From positions 2,943,001 through 3,007,000 of the forward strand of contig JAQFVV010012545.1 of assembly GCA_028023455.1 (NCBI GenBank): DNA of 64,000 nucleotides. The letters are read 5' to 3'. The notes under the pieces are model-generated. The model saw nothing but the letters and a program-made list of their open reading frames with translations, was not told where the DNA came from and did no database searches. A program made the position numbers and the translations under genes. Position 1 is the stretch's first letter. Each line of letters opens with the position of its first letter. Origin of the DNA: Epiperipatus broadwayi (Eukaryota > Onychophora > Udeonychophora > Euonychophora > Peripatidae). Positions 25,605 to 37,774 of this stretch are shown in pieces.

Positions 25605-25925
25605 GTAATTTTCACTACACTGCTCTCATGCAAAGTAGGGACTGGTTTTTATCCACTTTTAACACATTGTGAAGAGATGTAATCATAAAAATATGACCAA
25701 AGATATGTAAAAAAAAAGAATGATTCCCAACATGCACATCTTGTGGTGAACAAGCATTTCTCAGTTGGAGAGAATGTGATCTGCTCCAACTGATGAGTGC
25801 TGGTTTAGCACAAAGTATGCATCTTGGGAGTTATACATCTACATCTCTTTACAAGGTATTAAAAGCAGACAGAAACCAATCTCTACCTTGTGTGAGTGTG
25901 GTATAATGGAAATTACAATATAGAA
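25605..25925. mobile_element. Hairpin element related to family B (about 145-bp arms)
   Basis: Left arm about 25627-25775 and right arm about 25783-25925 are complementary: CATGCACATCTTG...CATTTCTCAGTTGGAG pairs with CTCCAACTGATGAGTGCTGG...GTATGCATCTTGGGAG. GGGACTGGTTTTTATCC pairs with a diverged AGACAGAAACCAATCTC. The centre shares the CCAACTGATGAGTGCTGGTT block with family B, but the outer arms do not. Confidence 0.72.
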
Positions 25926-26299
25926 ATATCATTAAATAAAAACAGTGATTAAAAGAGAAAAGACAAATGTTATTAAAAAAACACATTGAAAAAAACACAA
26001 TAATATTGAGCAAAAAAAAAGTAAAAGACAAAAAAGTTAAAGAAAGTGCTCATCTGATATTGCCAAATAACTCTAAACACCAACCTAGTATGATCATCCA
26101 CAAAGTTTGAAAAGTATTTATTAACTTTGCAAAAAAAAAATAATTATAATTATGAAATCAGGAGGACCTTCATAGATAATTATATAAAAGTTTTACTGGC
26201 TGTTTGCCTTTGGAAGAATATCGTAATTGGTTAGAGCAAATTCAGTCACAAATTTAAAATAACAGTTCAGTTTTCATGCATCTGTTCCATGTTAGGCTA

Positions 26300-26500
26300 G
26301 AAAATGCACGATAAAGAACTGATTATTCTACTCAAAACATTGTGTTCTATATTAATAGTTGAATGTATTTAGAAAAGCTTAAATAAAGTTCAAATATTTT
26401 TATCAACATTTAACAGTTGAAACAGATGGTAAAAATAGTCCATTGTACAACAAGTAATGATGAAAATAGTCCATCATATAACAAGTAAAAGGCTATCATC
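26300..26500 (+). repeat. Family C fragment with a local duplication
   Basis: Shares TAGTTGAATGTATTTAG, AATAAAGTT and a GATGGTAAAAATAGTCC block with the elements at 7438-7958 and 61440-61720. The last ~35 bp (AAAATAGTCCATTGTACAAC) is duplicated in tandem with changes at about 26430-26490. Confidence 0.65.
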
Positions 26501-26509
26501 ACAAAGCCT

Positions 26510-28150
26510 TCAGACAAACTTGTAATTACAAGTTTTTTTATTTTTATCAGCATATCCCTAGTCTTTTCTTGTCCATATCACAAATATCTACCAGTGCAGA
26601 AACTTAGATCGCCTTCTCTCACTACATATGCATTTTATAAACAATTTTTATTCATCAGGTGATGTAGAGATATCAAACACCTATATTAATAGCTTGATAT
26701 TCATTTTTAATACCGTGTGGCAGAATGCGTTGCGGAAGTCAGTGCATTTCACATGTCAGTTCCACCATATTGTAACCAAACATGAATACTTAGATTCCAC
26801 CTTCTGTAATTAAAGTTATTAAAAAATATTTAATGCATCTGCAGTAATTTTTTTCTCTTGGGAAATCAAAAGTCACTGTATGATATGACCATTAAAAAAT
26901 AATGACAACAAAAGTAAATTTTGATAAAAATGAAAATAACCATTAATAAATATTCCTCCATTATTTATTACTTTAGTAACTCTAAATTTGTAATACAACC
27001 TAAATCAGAGTTAATCTAGATAAACTTGAGGAAGAAACAGATTTTTTTTCGGGGCTTAAATGTATTCACATTTGCATAGACATGAAATATATAATAAAAT
27101 ATAATTCAAGATTCTAAAGTAATAGTATACTGCATGTACATTGTTAGAGTAAAAAAGTTTTCACCTTAAGATTTTTCAGAAAAAAAATACGTTTGCGTAA
27201 TGTCGCCATCTAATATAAAGATTTCTCAGATATATGCTGAAGTTCTCGTCTGGGCAGAAAATCTGATGAACTGAGTCAAACGGACTTAGAGGTTTTATTT
27301 TTATTTAAAAACATTACCTGTCTATAAAATTTACTTTACATAAAATTTATTATAAATCGTTTTATTATTATTACAAATACGTTATCTTGAACTGCGTTAT
27401 CATATAGCAATATTTATTAAGAGTTTTTGTTGGGAACTAATATATATATTTTTTAAAAAAGTTTTAAAAGAATACTTACATTAAAACTCAGATATAAATT
27501 AATTATAAAATTCCATAATTGTTTTTCATATATGTATTAAATGTTTTTATCCATTTTTTTTTTTTTAGGTAGAGGAAAATATAATAACGTGTCTATTTTT
27601 TTTTTCTTTTTAAAAAAGATGAAACAAAATGATATATCACGCATAAAAAAAAAAAAAGTATTTAAGTAAAATCTACAATATTTGGATATTAGTATTTAAT
27701 ATGTTATCCATTTATGCACCATCTTTTTAAGAAAAGACGAAACAAAAAGCACCATTAATTGATTAACAATTTTTCTATTGGCGAAGATTTACCAGAGTAG
27801 TTATAGGAAGTTCACTACATTTACATTCTGACGTAGCTATATTTTAAAAGTATCTTGGAGATATAATTTTATTAAATTGGTGATAATAGTTTTTTTTTTT
27901 TGCTTATAAAAATAAACGAATATTATTTTATCTTTGTCATCTTAAAAAGTTATCAGTTTAATTTGTAGATATTTAAGAGATGTCAAGAATTGATGAACAA
28001 ACTAATTCTTAAAATTAATTTAAAGCATAGCTAAAGGAATAAAAAAATTGTAATAGTTGTAAATTTATTTAAAATATATAAAAAAATTAAAGTTTAATCT
28101 TTATAATAGATAGAATATTTTAAATAGAAGTATATTTTATATACCTGGAG
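26510..28150. other. Unannotated AT-rich DNA
   Basis: No gene recognised. Many homopolymer runs near 27550-27650. Confidence 0.55.
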
Positions 28151-28164
28151 TGTGGATGTAATAT

Positions 28165-28700
28165 AGGGGATTTGAATATAGACTTTCAAGCTCCGTTCAA
28201 CCAGCTTCTCCATCTCATACAACCAATACACATGACCAACCACATATGAAAAAAATAAATTATCTCTAATATACATATTTTGTGCTGAACCAGAACTCAT
28301 AAGTTGGTCCAGATCATAATCTCCCTCATATATATATAATCAGTACAGTACTTGATTTATAAGATAGCAAATCTTCACATTTTAATAGGCAGGCTTCAAT
28401 ACACTCCATTATCCAACTCTTCACCAATCCATACTTACCAAATTTTTAATGTTATGGATGGCTGAAAAGTTGGAGGGTGGAATGAATTGAAGTCTGTCCA
28501 TTAAAGTGTGAAGATTTGCTATCTTAATATAAACCAAGCATTGATTATATACATGTGTGGGAGATGATAATCTGGACCAACTGATGAGTGCTAGTTTAGC
28601 ACAAAATACATATATTGGAAATCATTTATTTTTTTCCATGTGTATGATCATGTGTATCAGTTGTATGAGATGAAGAGAATGGTTGAAGGGAGCTTGAAAA
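28165..28700. mobile_element. Family B hairpin (about 255-bp arms)
   Basis: A single family B unit facing an inverted unit: GACTTTCAAGCTCC near 28181 pairs with GGGAGCTTGAAAAT near 28690, and GAACCAGAACTCATAAGTTG pairs with CAACTGATGAGTGCTAGTTT. The centre is at about 28440-28450. Only part of the unit is present in each arm (the GCTCAAAGCCC and ACACAGAAGAG portions are missing), so the turning point differs from the array at 15887-17985. Confidence 0.82.
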
Positions 28701-28719
28701 TAAATAGAATAATGGATTT

Positions 28720-29460
28720 TTTCTCCCCCCCCCCACCAATGTAAATTTTAAATCCTTCTAAAAGTATCTATCACATGAATTCAAATTTCAGTTAAAAAAA
28801 AAACCTTTAAAGTTCTTTTTCCTTTTTAGAAATTTAAAATTTTCTGTGGTGATTTTTTTTTTTTTTCAAAAATGGGGATATTTTTTTTTTTTAAAAAAAA
28901 AATATTTTTTTATAATTTATAATATAATATAATGTTTTTTTCTCTTCTTTTTCTAATAAAAAAAAAAATAAATTATATTTTTCTTAAAAAATTATATAAT
29001 TATATATAATAATAAATATATATTATTTTTTTAAAAATAAAAAAATAAAAAAAAAAAATACCATTAATTAATAAAAAAAAAATTAAAAAAAGAATAAAAT
29101 AAATAAAAACAAATAAAAAAATTTTAATTAATTTTTTAATTTATTTTAATTATTTTTTCAGGTTTTTTTTTGTGTTGATGGTGTTTGTTTATTCTTCATT
29201 TTTATTTTTATAATATAATAATAATTATTTTTTTTTTTTTATTTTTTATTTTTTTCTTTCTTTCTTTTTTTTTATTTGATTGATTGATTAAATCTCCCCC
29301 TATTTTTCTTAAATAATTTATTTTTTATTTAAAATTTTTTTATATTAAAAAATTTTTCCAACATAAACCCCAAAAAACCAAAATACTATTCTATTTTTTA
29401 TAAAAATTTTTTTTTTTTTTCTACCTTTTTTTTTTGTGTTTTGTTTTTTTTGGGGGTGGG
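28720..29460. repeat. Homopolymer-rich low-complexity DNA
   Basis: Dense T and A runs with a C9 run at about 28724, at composition extremes not seen elsewhere in the window. Nothing can be annotated within it. Poor consensus over a difficult region is as likely as real sequence. Confidence 0.8.
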
Positions 29461-29474
29461 GTGGGTTTGGGGTT
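29449..29474 (+). other. G-quadruplex-like G-tract
   Basis: Four G runs of at least three within 26 bases (GGGGGTGGGGTGGG, then TTTGGGG). Fits the usual G4 pattern. It sits at the edge of the low-complexity block. Confidence 0.6.
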
Positions 29475-29714
29475 TTAACCTTTATAAATTTGAAACTATT
29501 CAATATTTCACTGATTAAGTCCGCAATTCCTATTATACATTATTACTTGCAAAATCTTTCAATTTACAATGAGTGGAGTCAAGATGAAAACATCATAATG
29601 TTTCCAATTTCAGATCATTTGCTTGGATAATTATATAGATCTGAACACAGTTCAATATCTATACATTGTCTTTGGTTTTTTAAAAAACACAGTCATTATT
29701 ATCCTATGGGAAGG

Positions 29715-29820
29715 GTAGGTATAAACCATTAAAACATCACATGATCACTAATGTATGGAGAGTTTGGTACTTTTCAGCAAATGTAAGCATATAAAATGGT
29801 GATCATATAATTAATTGTTT
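29715..29820 (-). repeat. Family A remnant
   Basis: AAACCATTAAAACATCACATGATCAC followed by a short GTATGGAGAGTTT matches the tail and arm tip of family A elements. The long hairpin arms are absent. GCATATAAAATGGTGATCAT at the right end may be the matching inverted tail. Confidence 0.55.
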
Positions 29821-29829
29821 TTGTTTTAT

Positions 29830-30975
29830 GTATATCATATATAATATTTATTTCAATTTTAGAAGAATTAGAATTATAAAAAAGATTTGGCAATAATGTA
29901 GTTTTGGATTAATAAAAAAATGCACAGTACTTCAAAAGCAGAGAAGAAAATAATCTGAGATGTTTGAAAAAAAAATGAAGATAATAATGGGTTTGAAAAA
30001 TAAAAAATAAAAAAAGGGAATGGGCAATAATTTTTTATTGAACTTTTGAGCATGAAAGCAATGATAATTTTACCATGATGATGAACGAATGCTCATTATA
30101 CTGATCATAGTAGAATTAATTGATTCTTTGAAATTATGACATCTGCTTTTATAAAATCTTTGTTAAATGTTAGCCAGTGGAAACCTACCACTGATGGTGA
30201 TTAATTGCTTACTGCTTACTTACAGACTTTCTGTGAAGAGACTGTTTGACATCTCATAATCACTTTTCATGAATTATTTTTAACCATTCTTGTTAAATGG
30301 AAAGCAAGAGCAAACTATTTTGATGATGATCAGTTACTAATTGCTTGATTTCAGTAATTTTTATCAAGAGACTCATCCACAAAACAAGTTTCCAGAGGAT
30401 CATTTACAAAACGAAATTTCTCAGATGATTCGTTCACATACACACATATATACTGAGAAAATTGAAATGATGGAAAAAGAACTATGTTTTTAAAGACATA
30501 AATAAAATTAAAAAACAACAACAATGTATTTGCAAAAAAAAAAGATTCAAAGGTGATGAAGCAGATGGAAAAAGTAGCTACTTGGGCAGCTATTAAATGC
30601 CAGTTGTCTGTTGGCTAAATTTAAAGCTGTATTAAATAATTAAAACAGTAAAATTGACATGATATATAATTTTATAACAAATTTGAAGGAGCAGACAGAT
30701 AATTTCGGTTCTTTGTAATGATAAATTGATTTTTCAGTAATTTCTTTTAAAATGGGATCAGTTTTAATTAGTTTTAATTACATTTAGCTTAAAAGTATAT
30801 ATAATATACTTGTATTTTAAAATCAGTTTTAATAAAGATTCTTTAAAAGTTTATATAATAAATTTGGCATTTAATAACAAAAATCTGAATTAATTTATAT
30901 ATATATTTTAAAAAGTTGTGATTATATACATACACGGAATTATTCGCAAATATTAAACATATATAATAAAAATGC
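29830..30975. other. Unannotated AT-rich DNA with a weak direct repeat
   Basis: 30160-30370 holds two diverged copies of a ~110-bp unit (GTTAAATG..AGC, then ACTGATGGTGATTAATTGCT versus TGATGATCAGTTACTAATTG, then AGAGACTG versus AGAGACTC). Function unknown. Confidence 0.45.
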
Positions 30976-30982
30976 ACTCTAG

Positions 30983-31096
30983 TTTTTTTTCTTCTATATG
31001 TCATAGCATCGGCCGGGAGGCGAACCCACAACCGTCTGCAACCAACTACTTGCTTGCAAGGCGGCTGCGATGACCTCTCGGCTAACAACGCTTGAC
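30983..31096 (-). mobile_element. tRNA-derived SINE, subtype A, copy 4
   Basis: T-run, then ATATGTCATAGCATCGGCCG, GGAGGCGAACCCACAACCG (box B complement), CTTGCTTGCAAGG, and CCTCTCGGCTAACAACGCTTG (box A complement). Almost full-length and close to copy 3. No convincing TSD. The 81-codon frame over it is a by-product. Confidence 0.85.
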
Positions 31097-31099
31097 AAA

Positions 31100-32155
31100 A
31101 AAAATTGTGTAATCACAGACATTACGTCATAATATCATATTCTTGATCCCAGATTAATATTTCTGACTAGTAGAGTAATAATATTCTCGTTCCCAGACTA
31201 ATTTCTGATTTTAATCAATAATCAATTTGGTCATAATACATTTACATATTCAGCAGTCACTTTTAATTTGTAGAGTAAAAAAACATAAGTTTCTAAAAAC
31301 CATATGTTATATGCTATATTTTATATATAAATTCTCATTATTACTAGAAAAACTTTTTATTATACAAATTTCAAAATGATAGGATGATTGAAATAGGCCA
31401 TGTGGATGTGTGTGTGTGTGTGTGAAATATTGTCTTTTAATCATTTTTTTGCTAAGTTTATTTTTAAGTTTTTACTAAAAAATTTTGCAAGACAAAAATG
31501 ATTTGATTACTTAAGATACCTTTATAAAATTTTGGAGAAAATTTTTTTATAGAAAACTGTAAATGATTAACTATAATCTTCAATATATTGAACTATATTA
31601 CAGGCATAATAGTTATGCTATGGAAGGGTCCTCCTTTTTTCAATCACAAATGTTTTATTTTACTAAACTTATGACAAATTGCTTCATATTTAAACAGAAA
31701 GTATCATATATCTGTAAAGTGAATTAGTGTAGTTTGTCATTAGTCTTGCAATATATAGATGTGAAGTATTTTATGTGATATTCTACATAATATTATTATG
31801 TAAAAACTTTCTAGCATCTTACAACTCTTTTTTTCTTTTTGTCAACTATATATTCAATTTTTACAAAAAACATTTTTGCAAGGCAAATAATGTTATTACC
31901 ACTTAAGACATCTTTTAAAAGTTTAGAAAGAAAATGTACTTAAGTGTTTTTAACAATTTTTAAAAATGTATCAGTGACTTATTCTTCAATCTATTTCCAT
32001 AATTATATTGTGCTTTCAACCAGTAAAAATGTTCTAATCATCATTCCAGATAAGCTATGCTAAAAGTAATATATTTATTTATTTTTCTTAAATATAAAGC
32101 AATGTTTTCTTCTGTCCTGTTCATATAGATTTTCAGAATCTTTAAGACAGTCAGT
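31100..32155. other. Unannotated AT-rich DNA
   Basis: A (TG)n at about 31407-31424. Two diverged copies of a GCTAAGTTTATTTTTAAGTT / AATTTTGCAAGACAAA block at about 31450-31500 and 31840-31890. Nothing else recognised. Confidence 0.5.
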
Positions 32156-32170
32156 AACTATCAACTTTTT

Positions 32171-32252
32171 TTTTTTTTATATGTCAAAGCGCGAATCCGG
32201 GCCGGCTGCTTGGAAAGCAGCTACGCTAACTGTTAGGCCAACAACGCTTGAC
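32171..32252 (-). mobile_element. tRNA-derived SINE, subtype C
   Basis: The minus strand reads GTTGTTGGCCTAACAGTTAGC (box A-like TGGCCTAACAG), then a perfect 5-bp anticodon-type stem GCTGC-TTTCCAA-GCAGC, then GGCCCGGATTCGCGC (box B-like GATTCGCGC), TTTGACATAT and an A-tail. TSD: TATCAACTTTTT on the left and TATTAACTTTTT on the right (11/12). The tRNA acceptor stem is absent, so it is a SINE rather than a tRNA gene. The loop would carry a Gly-type TCC. Confidence 0.82.
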
Positions 32253-32429
32253 AATTATTAACTTTTTAAATTGAAAAGTATGATTAGTTCAATATTTTTA
32301 CGACTGCTACATTAATTAAAAGATCTTTTTGTTCTTCATTCATTCAATCACCAAAGCATTTAAAATTATTTTTAATATATAAATAATCCTCCGCATATAT
32401 ATATATATATATATTTATAAATCTTGTTC

Positions 32430-34060
32430 CATTGTATGAACCCAAATTTTTTTCACTTCATCATTATTTTTAATTATTGGAGAATGAAGATCTTTCTGTT
32501 TAATCCACTTTCTCTGATCCATATCTCTTTTCTACATCACACCACTAAACTTCATTGTTTCACCTATTTGTTACACATATAGTTTCTTTTAAGGTCTTCT
32601 ACAATTTTTTGAGATCTGATTTAAGCTCCATTTAATTTTATTAATTCTCTCAATGACACGTATTTTTACTTTTGATTCTTTTTTCTTAAAGCTAGCAGAT
32701 GTTTTTTACACTTTATTGAGGAGTCTATAATCTCTATTGTTTTTTTTCTTTTTTTTTCCTGATGTGTCATAGCATCAGCCAGGAAGCGAACTAACCCAGG
32801 ACAACTGCTTGTAAAGCAGGTGTCGCTGACCTATCGACCACCAATGCTTGGCTATAATCTCTATTGTTTTTCTATAAAAATGTTCAATTCTCAGATTTAT
32901 AAATAAAAACTGTTGAAACACATCTATTTAAAAAAACTCCCTTTTCAAACATGTAGGCATATCTCCTTTTATTAATAACTTATTACTACCAAAAGTAAAT
33001 TACCCCAGATTCTATTATTAACATTATCACTTGTGTTCCTATTTATATTAATAATCTGAATAAGGTATTTATAGATGTTATTTTTTCTAATTTATGATTA
33101 TTAATCTTTATTTGTTTGTAGAGAAAATTCATTAATCATTACTTTATCTTTAGTACTATTTCTTTACTTCATATAATAATTCTTCCAATATTTCTTGCCA
33201 ATCTGAAGCATTATTTGTAAAATTAACTATTCAAATCTACATGATTTAAATTATTTTCATATATTTTTGCTCCCTTAGCTTCCTATTTTAATTTACAAAA
33301 TAGTTCTTGTAAAAGTAAAAACTTTTGGAAATATGAAATCACTTTGTTATACATCCTTTTCAATGTTTAATCTTTCAGTATTAACTGAAACCTAAAGCAC
33401 CTTAGCAGTTCATATTATTGTTTTTTAAGAACTTCTCTGAATAATTGGATGGAACCCACTGCAATGGAACTACTTTCAAATCCAACTGGTCCCATTGATT
33501 TGTTTGAATAAAAGTTCAATGCAGACAAGTTGTAATTATCATGGTAAACATTTTACGTAGAACTGATAAGTCTGTATTTTTTAAATCCTATTTATCACCT
33601 TTTCTAAACATAAAATTATTACTCTATTCTTCAGTTATCTAGATATCTCTTTATAATTTAGATATTCAGTATAAAATTGTGCCAACAATGTTTTTATTTC
33701 TTCACATGCCTTTGTTGAAAAATTGTTAATAATTCTAACATCACCTGGATCTTTTCTCTTCTTGATAGATTTAAAAACATGTATCACTTCTTCATTTAAT
33801 AAATAAATATATCATTTACATTCCCATTTATATTTAAATCATATTCCATGATCATTTTCAAGCCTATTCTTTTTTTTTTCAGTTACTGGCAAAATCAGTA
33901 GAACTTGAAAATGGTCAAAATATAATTGGAATTATGTAATAATATGCATATATAGATGTAATGAAAGTTTTATTTCATATAAAAAAAAATCAATATTTGT
34001 ATAGAAATGAGTATGTGCGGGGAGTTAAATAGCATATTTGAAATATATATATATACTGTT
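32430..34060 (-). pseudogene. Decayed RTE-like retrotransposon, interrupted by a SINE
   Basis: Same family as 1-1930, in shifting minus frames. From 34060 downwards: a KKRKDPGDVRI-type pre-RT block (near 33750); EIKTLLAQFYTEYLNYKEI (near 33690); a KGDK/YRPISLL-like block decayed near 33580; a Q.AGFRS-like remnant near 33480; FTNNASDWQEIL (near 33210) at the place of the FADD box, with both aspartates gone; and KGDMPTCLKREFF near 32950. After the SINE at 32745-32851 come the post-RT remnants, to about 32430. No frame longer than about 60 codons survives. The SINE entered after the element, as its TSD lies in LINE sequence. Confidence 0.68.
32745..32851 (-). mobile_element. tRNA-derived SINE, subtype B, copy 1, inside the RTE copy
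   Basis: T-run, GATGTGTCATAGCATCAGCC, GAAGCGAACTAACCC, CTGCTTGTAAAGCAG and CTATCGACCACCAATGCTTG. A near-perfect 20-bp TSD starts CTATAATCTCTATTG at 32725 and at 32852. Differs from subtype A in the anticodon arm (GTAAAGCAG versus GCAAGCAAG). Confidence 0.9.
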
Positions 34061-34099
34061 CTGTGAAAATATTTTTTTACATCAATTTTCTTCATTATT

Positions 34100-35350
34100 T
34101 ATCAAATCCACATTTTCAAAAATTGTCTTTGCAAACGTCATTTTCTTAACACAAAAACAAAAAGAAAACAAAATGTTGAAACAATTAAGTTAAGCTTCAC
34201 AAACAAACTTTTTGATAAAAACTAATCGTATCTGAACAATAAAATGTTGGCATGGTTGACATGATATTCCATTTCTGTAACACAATTTACTTTATTATCA
34301 ATAATGGAAGTAATACCACTATTAATATTAAAAATTCTACTGTACAATATTCATTTACTGCCATCTCTCCATGTGATATCATTTACCCATCTTCATAAAC
34401 CACATGCAAATGATGATTAAAATAATTGCACAAGAGGAGTTTGCACCTACAGACAGAGGTTCTCTAGTTACTTGATCTTCTTCTGACAGGAAGCATTGGA
34501 TTTACATTATTCTCTACTTAGTAGTCAAAATATACTTTTTAACTTGCTAATTAAGCCTTGAGTTTATAAATGCAAATAACATAATGTTCTGGATCCAAAA
34601 TAACCAGTTCCACAAATGAAACTATACAACTACAGATACTTTTTATCTTTTGAATAATAAATAGTAAATCCAACAACTATTCAGTAAATCCTACTTAAAC
34701 ATACATTTACTGGCATATCTAGTATTTAGAAATATCAGTATAAGCAATAAATAAAATTAATAAGCACCATGTGGCAGTGAAGTCAGACTACTGTGGCTAG
34801 TTTTTTATTATCTTTTTCTGATAGAAGATGCTGGATTTATATTGTTCTTTGCTTAGTTATTTTTTTATTTTCTCATGAAGTAACTTTCTACTTACTTGTT
34901 ATTAATATTTTCATAAATACTTTAAGTTGAGGATATTATACAGCATTATCATCTAGTGTCCTTCGATTAAGGTGAAAAGATCTGTTTCTGGAAGTATTCA
35001 AGTAAACCAAAAGAATAAATGATTTTTGCTGATATTAACTTCCCTAGCTAAAAAAATGAAAAAGCCCACAGTTAGCCTAAAACTGAGGTCCATAAATTAT
35101 AAAATTATTGACATGATGTCATGATGTCAGAGCTATATAACTATGCAAATGACTTCACTAACTATTTTTTAATTTGAAGCTTTTAGTTTGAATAGTACAA
35201 AGAAGTTAGATCTGGCTTTTAGTTACATTAATTTTAGCACTGAATTCTAACTTCTCACTGATTGAAGACAAAGCCAGAAAATAATCTGATGTGATGCACA
35301 GTGACTTCTCCTATATGAAGTCAGGAATATATCAGCAACTATGCCCAGAG
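34100..35350. other. Unannotated AT-rich DNA with a diverged direct repeat
   Basis: A block near 34480-34545 (CTTCTTCTGACAGGAAGCAT, GGATTTACATTATTCTCTAC) recurs diverged at 34808-34862 (CTTTTTCTGATAGAAGATGC, TGGATTTATATTGTTCTTTG). No gene recognised. Confidence 0.5.
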
Positions 35351-35359
35351 AAATCTGTT

Positions 35360-36640
35360 AGCCACTTTGACTTCCTTTTTCATTCCCCACCCTTCCCATA
35401 TTCTTCTCTATCATGCTCCATCCCATTTCCACAACATAATCTTTATCAACTCCATAACTTTTATATCTAAATCCTCCTTGTCTTTTTCCAAACCCAGCAT
35501 AAAAACCAACAAGCCACTTTCTGTATAATCACTTTGTTTATATTTATTCTTCCACAACTTCATTATTTGTACCCTTTCTGCTTTCAGGCATTTACATTTA
35601 ATTAATAGTTGCCTATATTTTCTATACCTTCCTTGTTGCTAAAGATCCCATTTGAGCCTTAAACAATAAACTATTTTCCTTGATATTAACATAAATTAAC
35701 TTGCACCCAATATTCTGTTTACTTCTATAAATATTTACACTCTTTTTACTCTCCATACTAGTTCTCCATCCTTCCACCTCTCTTATTCTTTATTAATGCA
35801 TTTATTCTTCTACTCCATTCCTTAACACTATAACACTCAACAATTCTCCTAGCACAATCATCCCACCTTTGGTATAAGCATACTGACATAAAGTCTTTAT
35901 CCAAATTTTCTGTATATTGTATTACCTTTCTCACCCATATTGTTGCCTGTCCTTTATTCATAACCCATTTAAATACTATTTTGGTTATTCTTTTATTATC
36001 CATAAACTTTAATCTAATGAATATTTTCATTTTGCTCTGTGCATCACTCATATACAAACTTGACCATCCCATTTCTCCTTGAATTGCTTCCTTTGCTGTC
36101 CACATTTCTGCATCTAATGCATGTCTTCCTATTTCTCTTTGTATTTTTCTAAGTAATATCTAATGCATCATTACCATATGTTAACCCTGCTATTGCCATT
36201 TCCTTCTATACAATTCTAGCTACATCATATATAATTATATATGGGAATACTGTTACTTTCTTTATCAATCCCTTTCTTTTCTTTGCTTCATTTATCAATT
36301 TTTTTTCCTATTCATCCAAGCAATTTCTTTGATTACTTAGGAAAATTCCCAAATAGTTATATCTATTCACCATGCTTAACTTTATATCCCACAATAAAAA
36401 TTCTTTGTCTTCGCTCTCCCCAGTATTAATCATCATTACTTTTGATTTTTCTTCACTAAATTTAACCCCCATCTCTTGGCCCACCTTTGTGCATGTCCTC
36501 GGCATAACTTCTATATCTTTCTTTCTTTCTGAACACAAAAAACAACATCCACAAATAAAAGATCTGACAATGTATATACTCCCTTGACACCTATTAATGG
36601 TATCTATACACCACTTCCTAATCTTTCTATTGCTCTCTCT
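35360..36640 (-). pseudogene. Decayed non-LTR retrotransposon, second family (RT fingers lost, palm to C-terminus)
   Basis: A different LINE from the RTE copies. Minus frames from 36640 downward show: GVKGVYTLSDLLFVD near 36590-36550 (the FxDD box, reading FVDV, so one catalytic aspartate is lost); EMGVKFSEEKSKVMMI (36460) and NRYNYLGIFLS (36350), which are the usual 'LN..KS.V' and 'YLG' landmarks after the active site; then GRHALDAEMWTAKEAIQGEM near 36110; and MGWSSLYMSDAQSKM and RWDDCARRIVECYSVKEWS down to 35760. A final C-terminal block runs to about 35360 with ESGLLVFMLGLEKD. The 115-codon frame 35758-36105 is the longest intact piece. Everything 5' of the palm is missing, and the family B-like hairpin begins about 180 bp beyond, so that side may have been cut by insertion or by 5' truncation. 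Clade not assigned. Confidence 0.65.
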
Positions 36641-36816
36641 CTCTCTCCATTTCTCTCAAATACAAATCTGAAAATACATTATATAGCAGGCCATCTAGTG
36701 TTCATTGATTATTCTAGTTTAAAGTAGGATGAACTGCTCTTGGAAGCCTTATATACAATATTTTACTTATTGAATTTCACATTGTGTTATACTGATTTAT
36801 GATAATTATTTTAGTG

Positions 36817-37284
36817 TATTTTGAGCTCAGTCTTTCACATGACCCTAAACTCTCCACACTATCTCATATCACTAATACACTTGACCATATATATGTCTAA
36901 AAGATAAATAATTACCAAGATGCATATTTTGTACTAAATCAGCACTCATCAGTTGGTCCAGATTATTATCTCTACACATATATACAATAAGTGCTCAGAT
37001 TTACAATGAGTGCTCCAATTTATATTTAGATATCCAATCTTTATACTTTAATGGATTCCATCCTCCAACTCTTCAGCTGTCCATCCTATTAAAAATCTGA
37101 TGATGGAATGCTCAAAGCCCACACTGATGCCGACATTCTCATCACACCCAGGTTGACCATAAGTCACTGATCTGTCATGTACAGGACATAATCCATTTAA
37201 GTACATATATGAGGGCTATGCAGACATTCAAGCTACTATTTAATATCTAATATACGGACTATACATATACCTGTACAAACAATA

Positions 37285-37327
<43 letters not shown>

Positions 37328-37772
37328 TTATATTAAATAGTAGCTTATTAAATAGTAGCTTGAATGTTTGCCTAGCCCTTGTATATATAATTAAATGGAT
37401 TATGTCCTGTACAGGAGGGGTCAGAGTGACTTATGGTCAACCTGGGTATGACGAGACTGTCGGCATCAGGGTCGGCTTTGAACGTTCCATCATCAAATTT
37501 TTAATAGGATGGATGGCTGCAGAGTTAAATGGTGGAATGGATTGAAGCCTGTCCATTAAAGTATGAATATTGGCTATCTTAATATAAATCTGAGCACTTA
37601 CTATATATATATGTGTAGAGATGATAATCTGAACCAATAGACAAGTGCTGGTTTAGCACGAAATCGTATATTGGTGATTATTTATCTTTTAGACATATAT
37701 GTGATCAAGTGCATCAATGGTATGAGATAGTGTGGAGAGATGAAGGTCGTGTGAAAGTCTGAGCTCAAAATA
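36817..37772. mobile_element. Giant family B hairpin (about 430-bp arms)
   Basis: Left tip TATTTTGAGCTCAG (36817-36830) and right tip CTGAGCTCAAAATA (37759-37772) are exact complements. The arms then share CACACTATCTCATA, CAGCACTCATCAGTTGG/CAATAGACAAGTGCTGG, TTTAATGGA/TCCATTAAAG, GGTTGACCATAAGTCA/TGACTTATGGTCAACC and GTACAGGACATAATCCATTT/AAATGGATTATGTCCTGTAC. The centre (about 37280-37325) is a (TA)n run. It is a full-length family B unit and its mirror, with a small internal duplication (GAGTGCTCCAATTTATA) in the left arm only. No ORF of significance. Confidence 0.88.
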
Positions 37773-37774
37773 TC

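Noticed and set aside
27240-27290. CTGATGAACTGAGTCAAACGG looks like a hammerhead core.
   Set aside because: The stem II candidate is only two or three pairs and neither stem I nor stem III can be drawn.
30843-31088. 81-codon ORF starting MLAERSSQPPC, similar to one at 4173-4391.
   Set aside because: Both translate the SINE head; the likeness is due to the repeat, not to a protein.
32171-32252. Possible true tRNA-Gly gene on the minus strand.
   Set aside because: Has a box A-like and box B-like segment and an anticodon stem, but no acceptor stem, plus an A-tail and TSD: a SINE.
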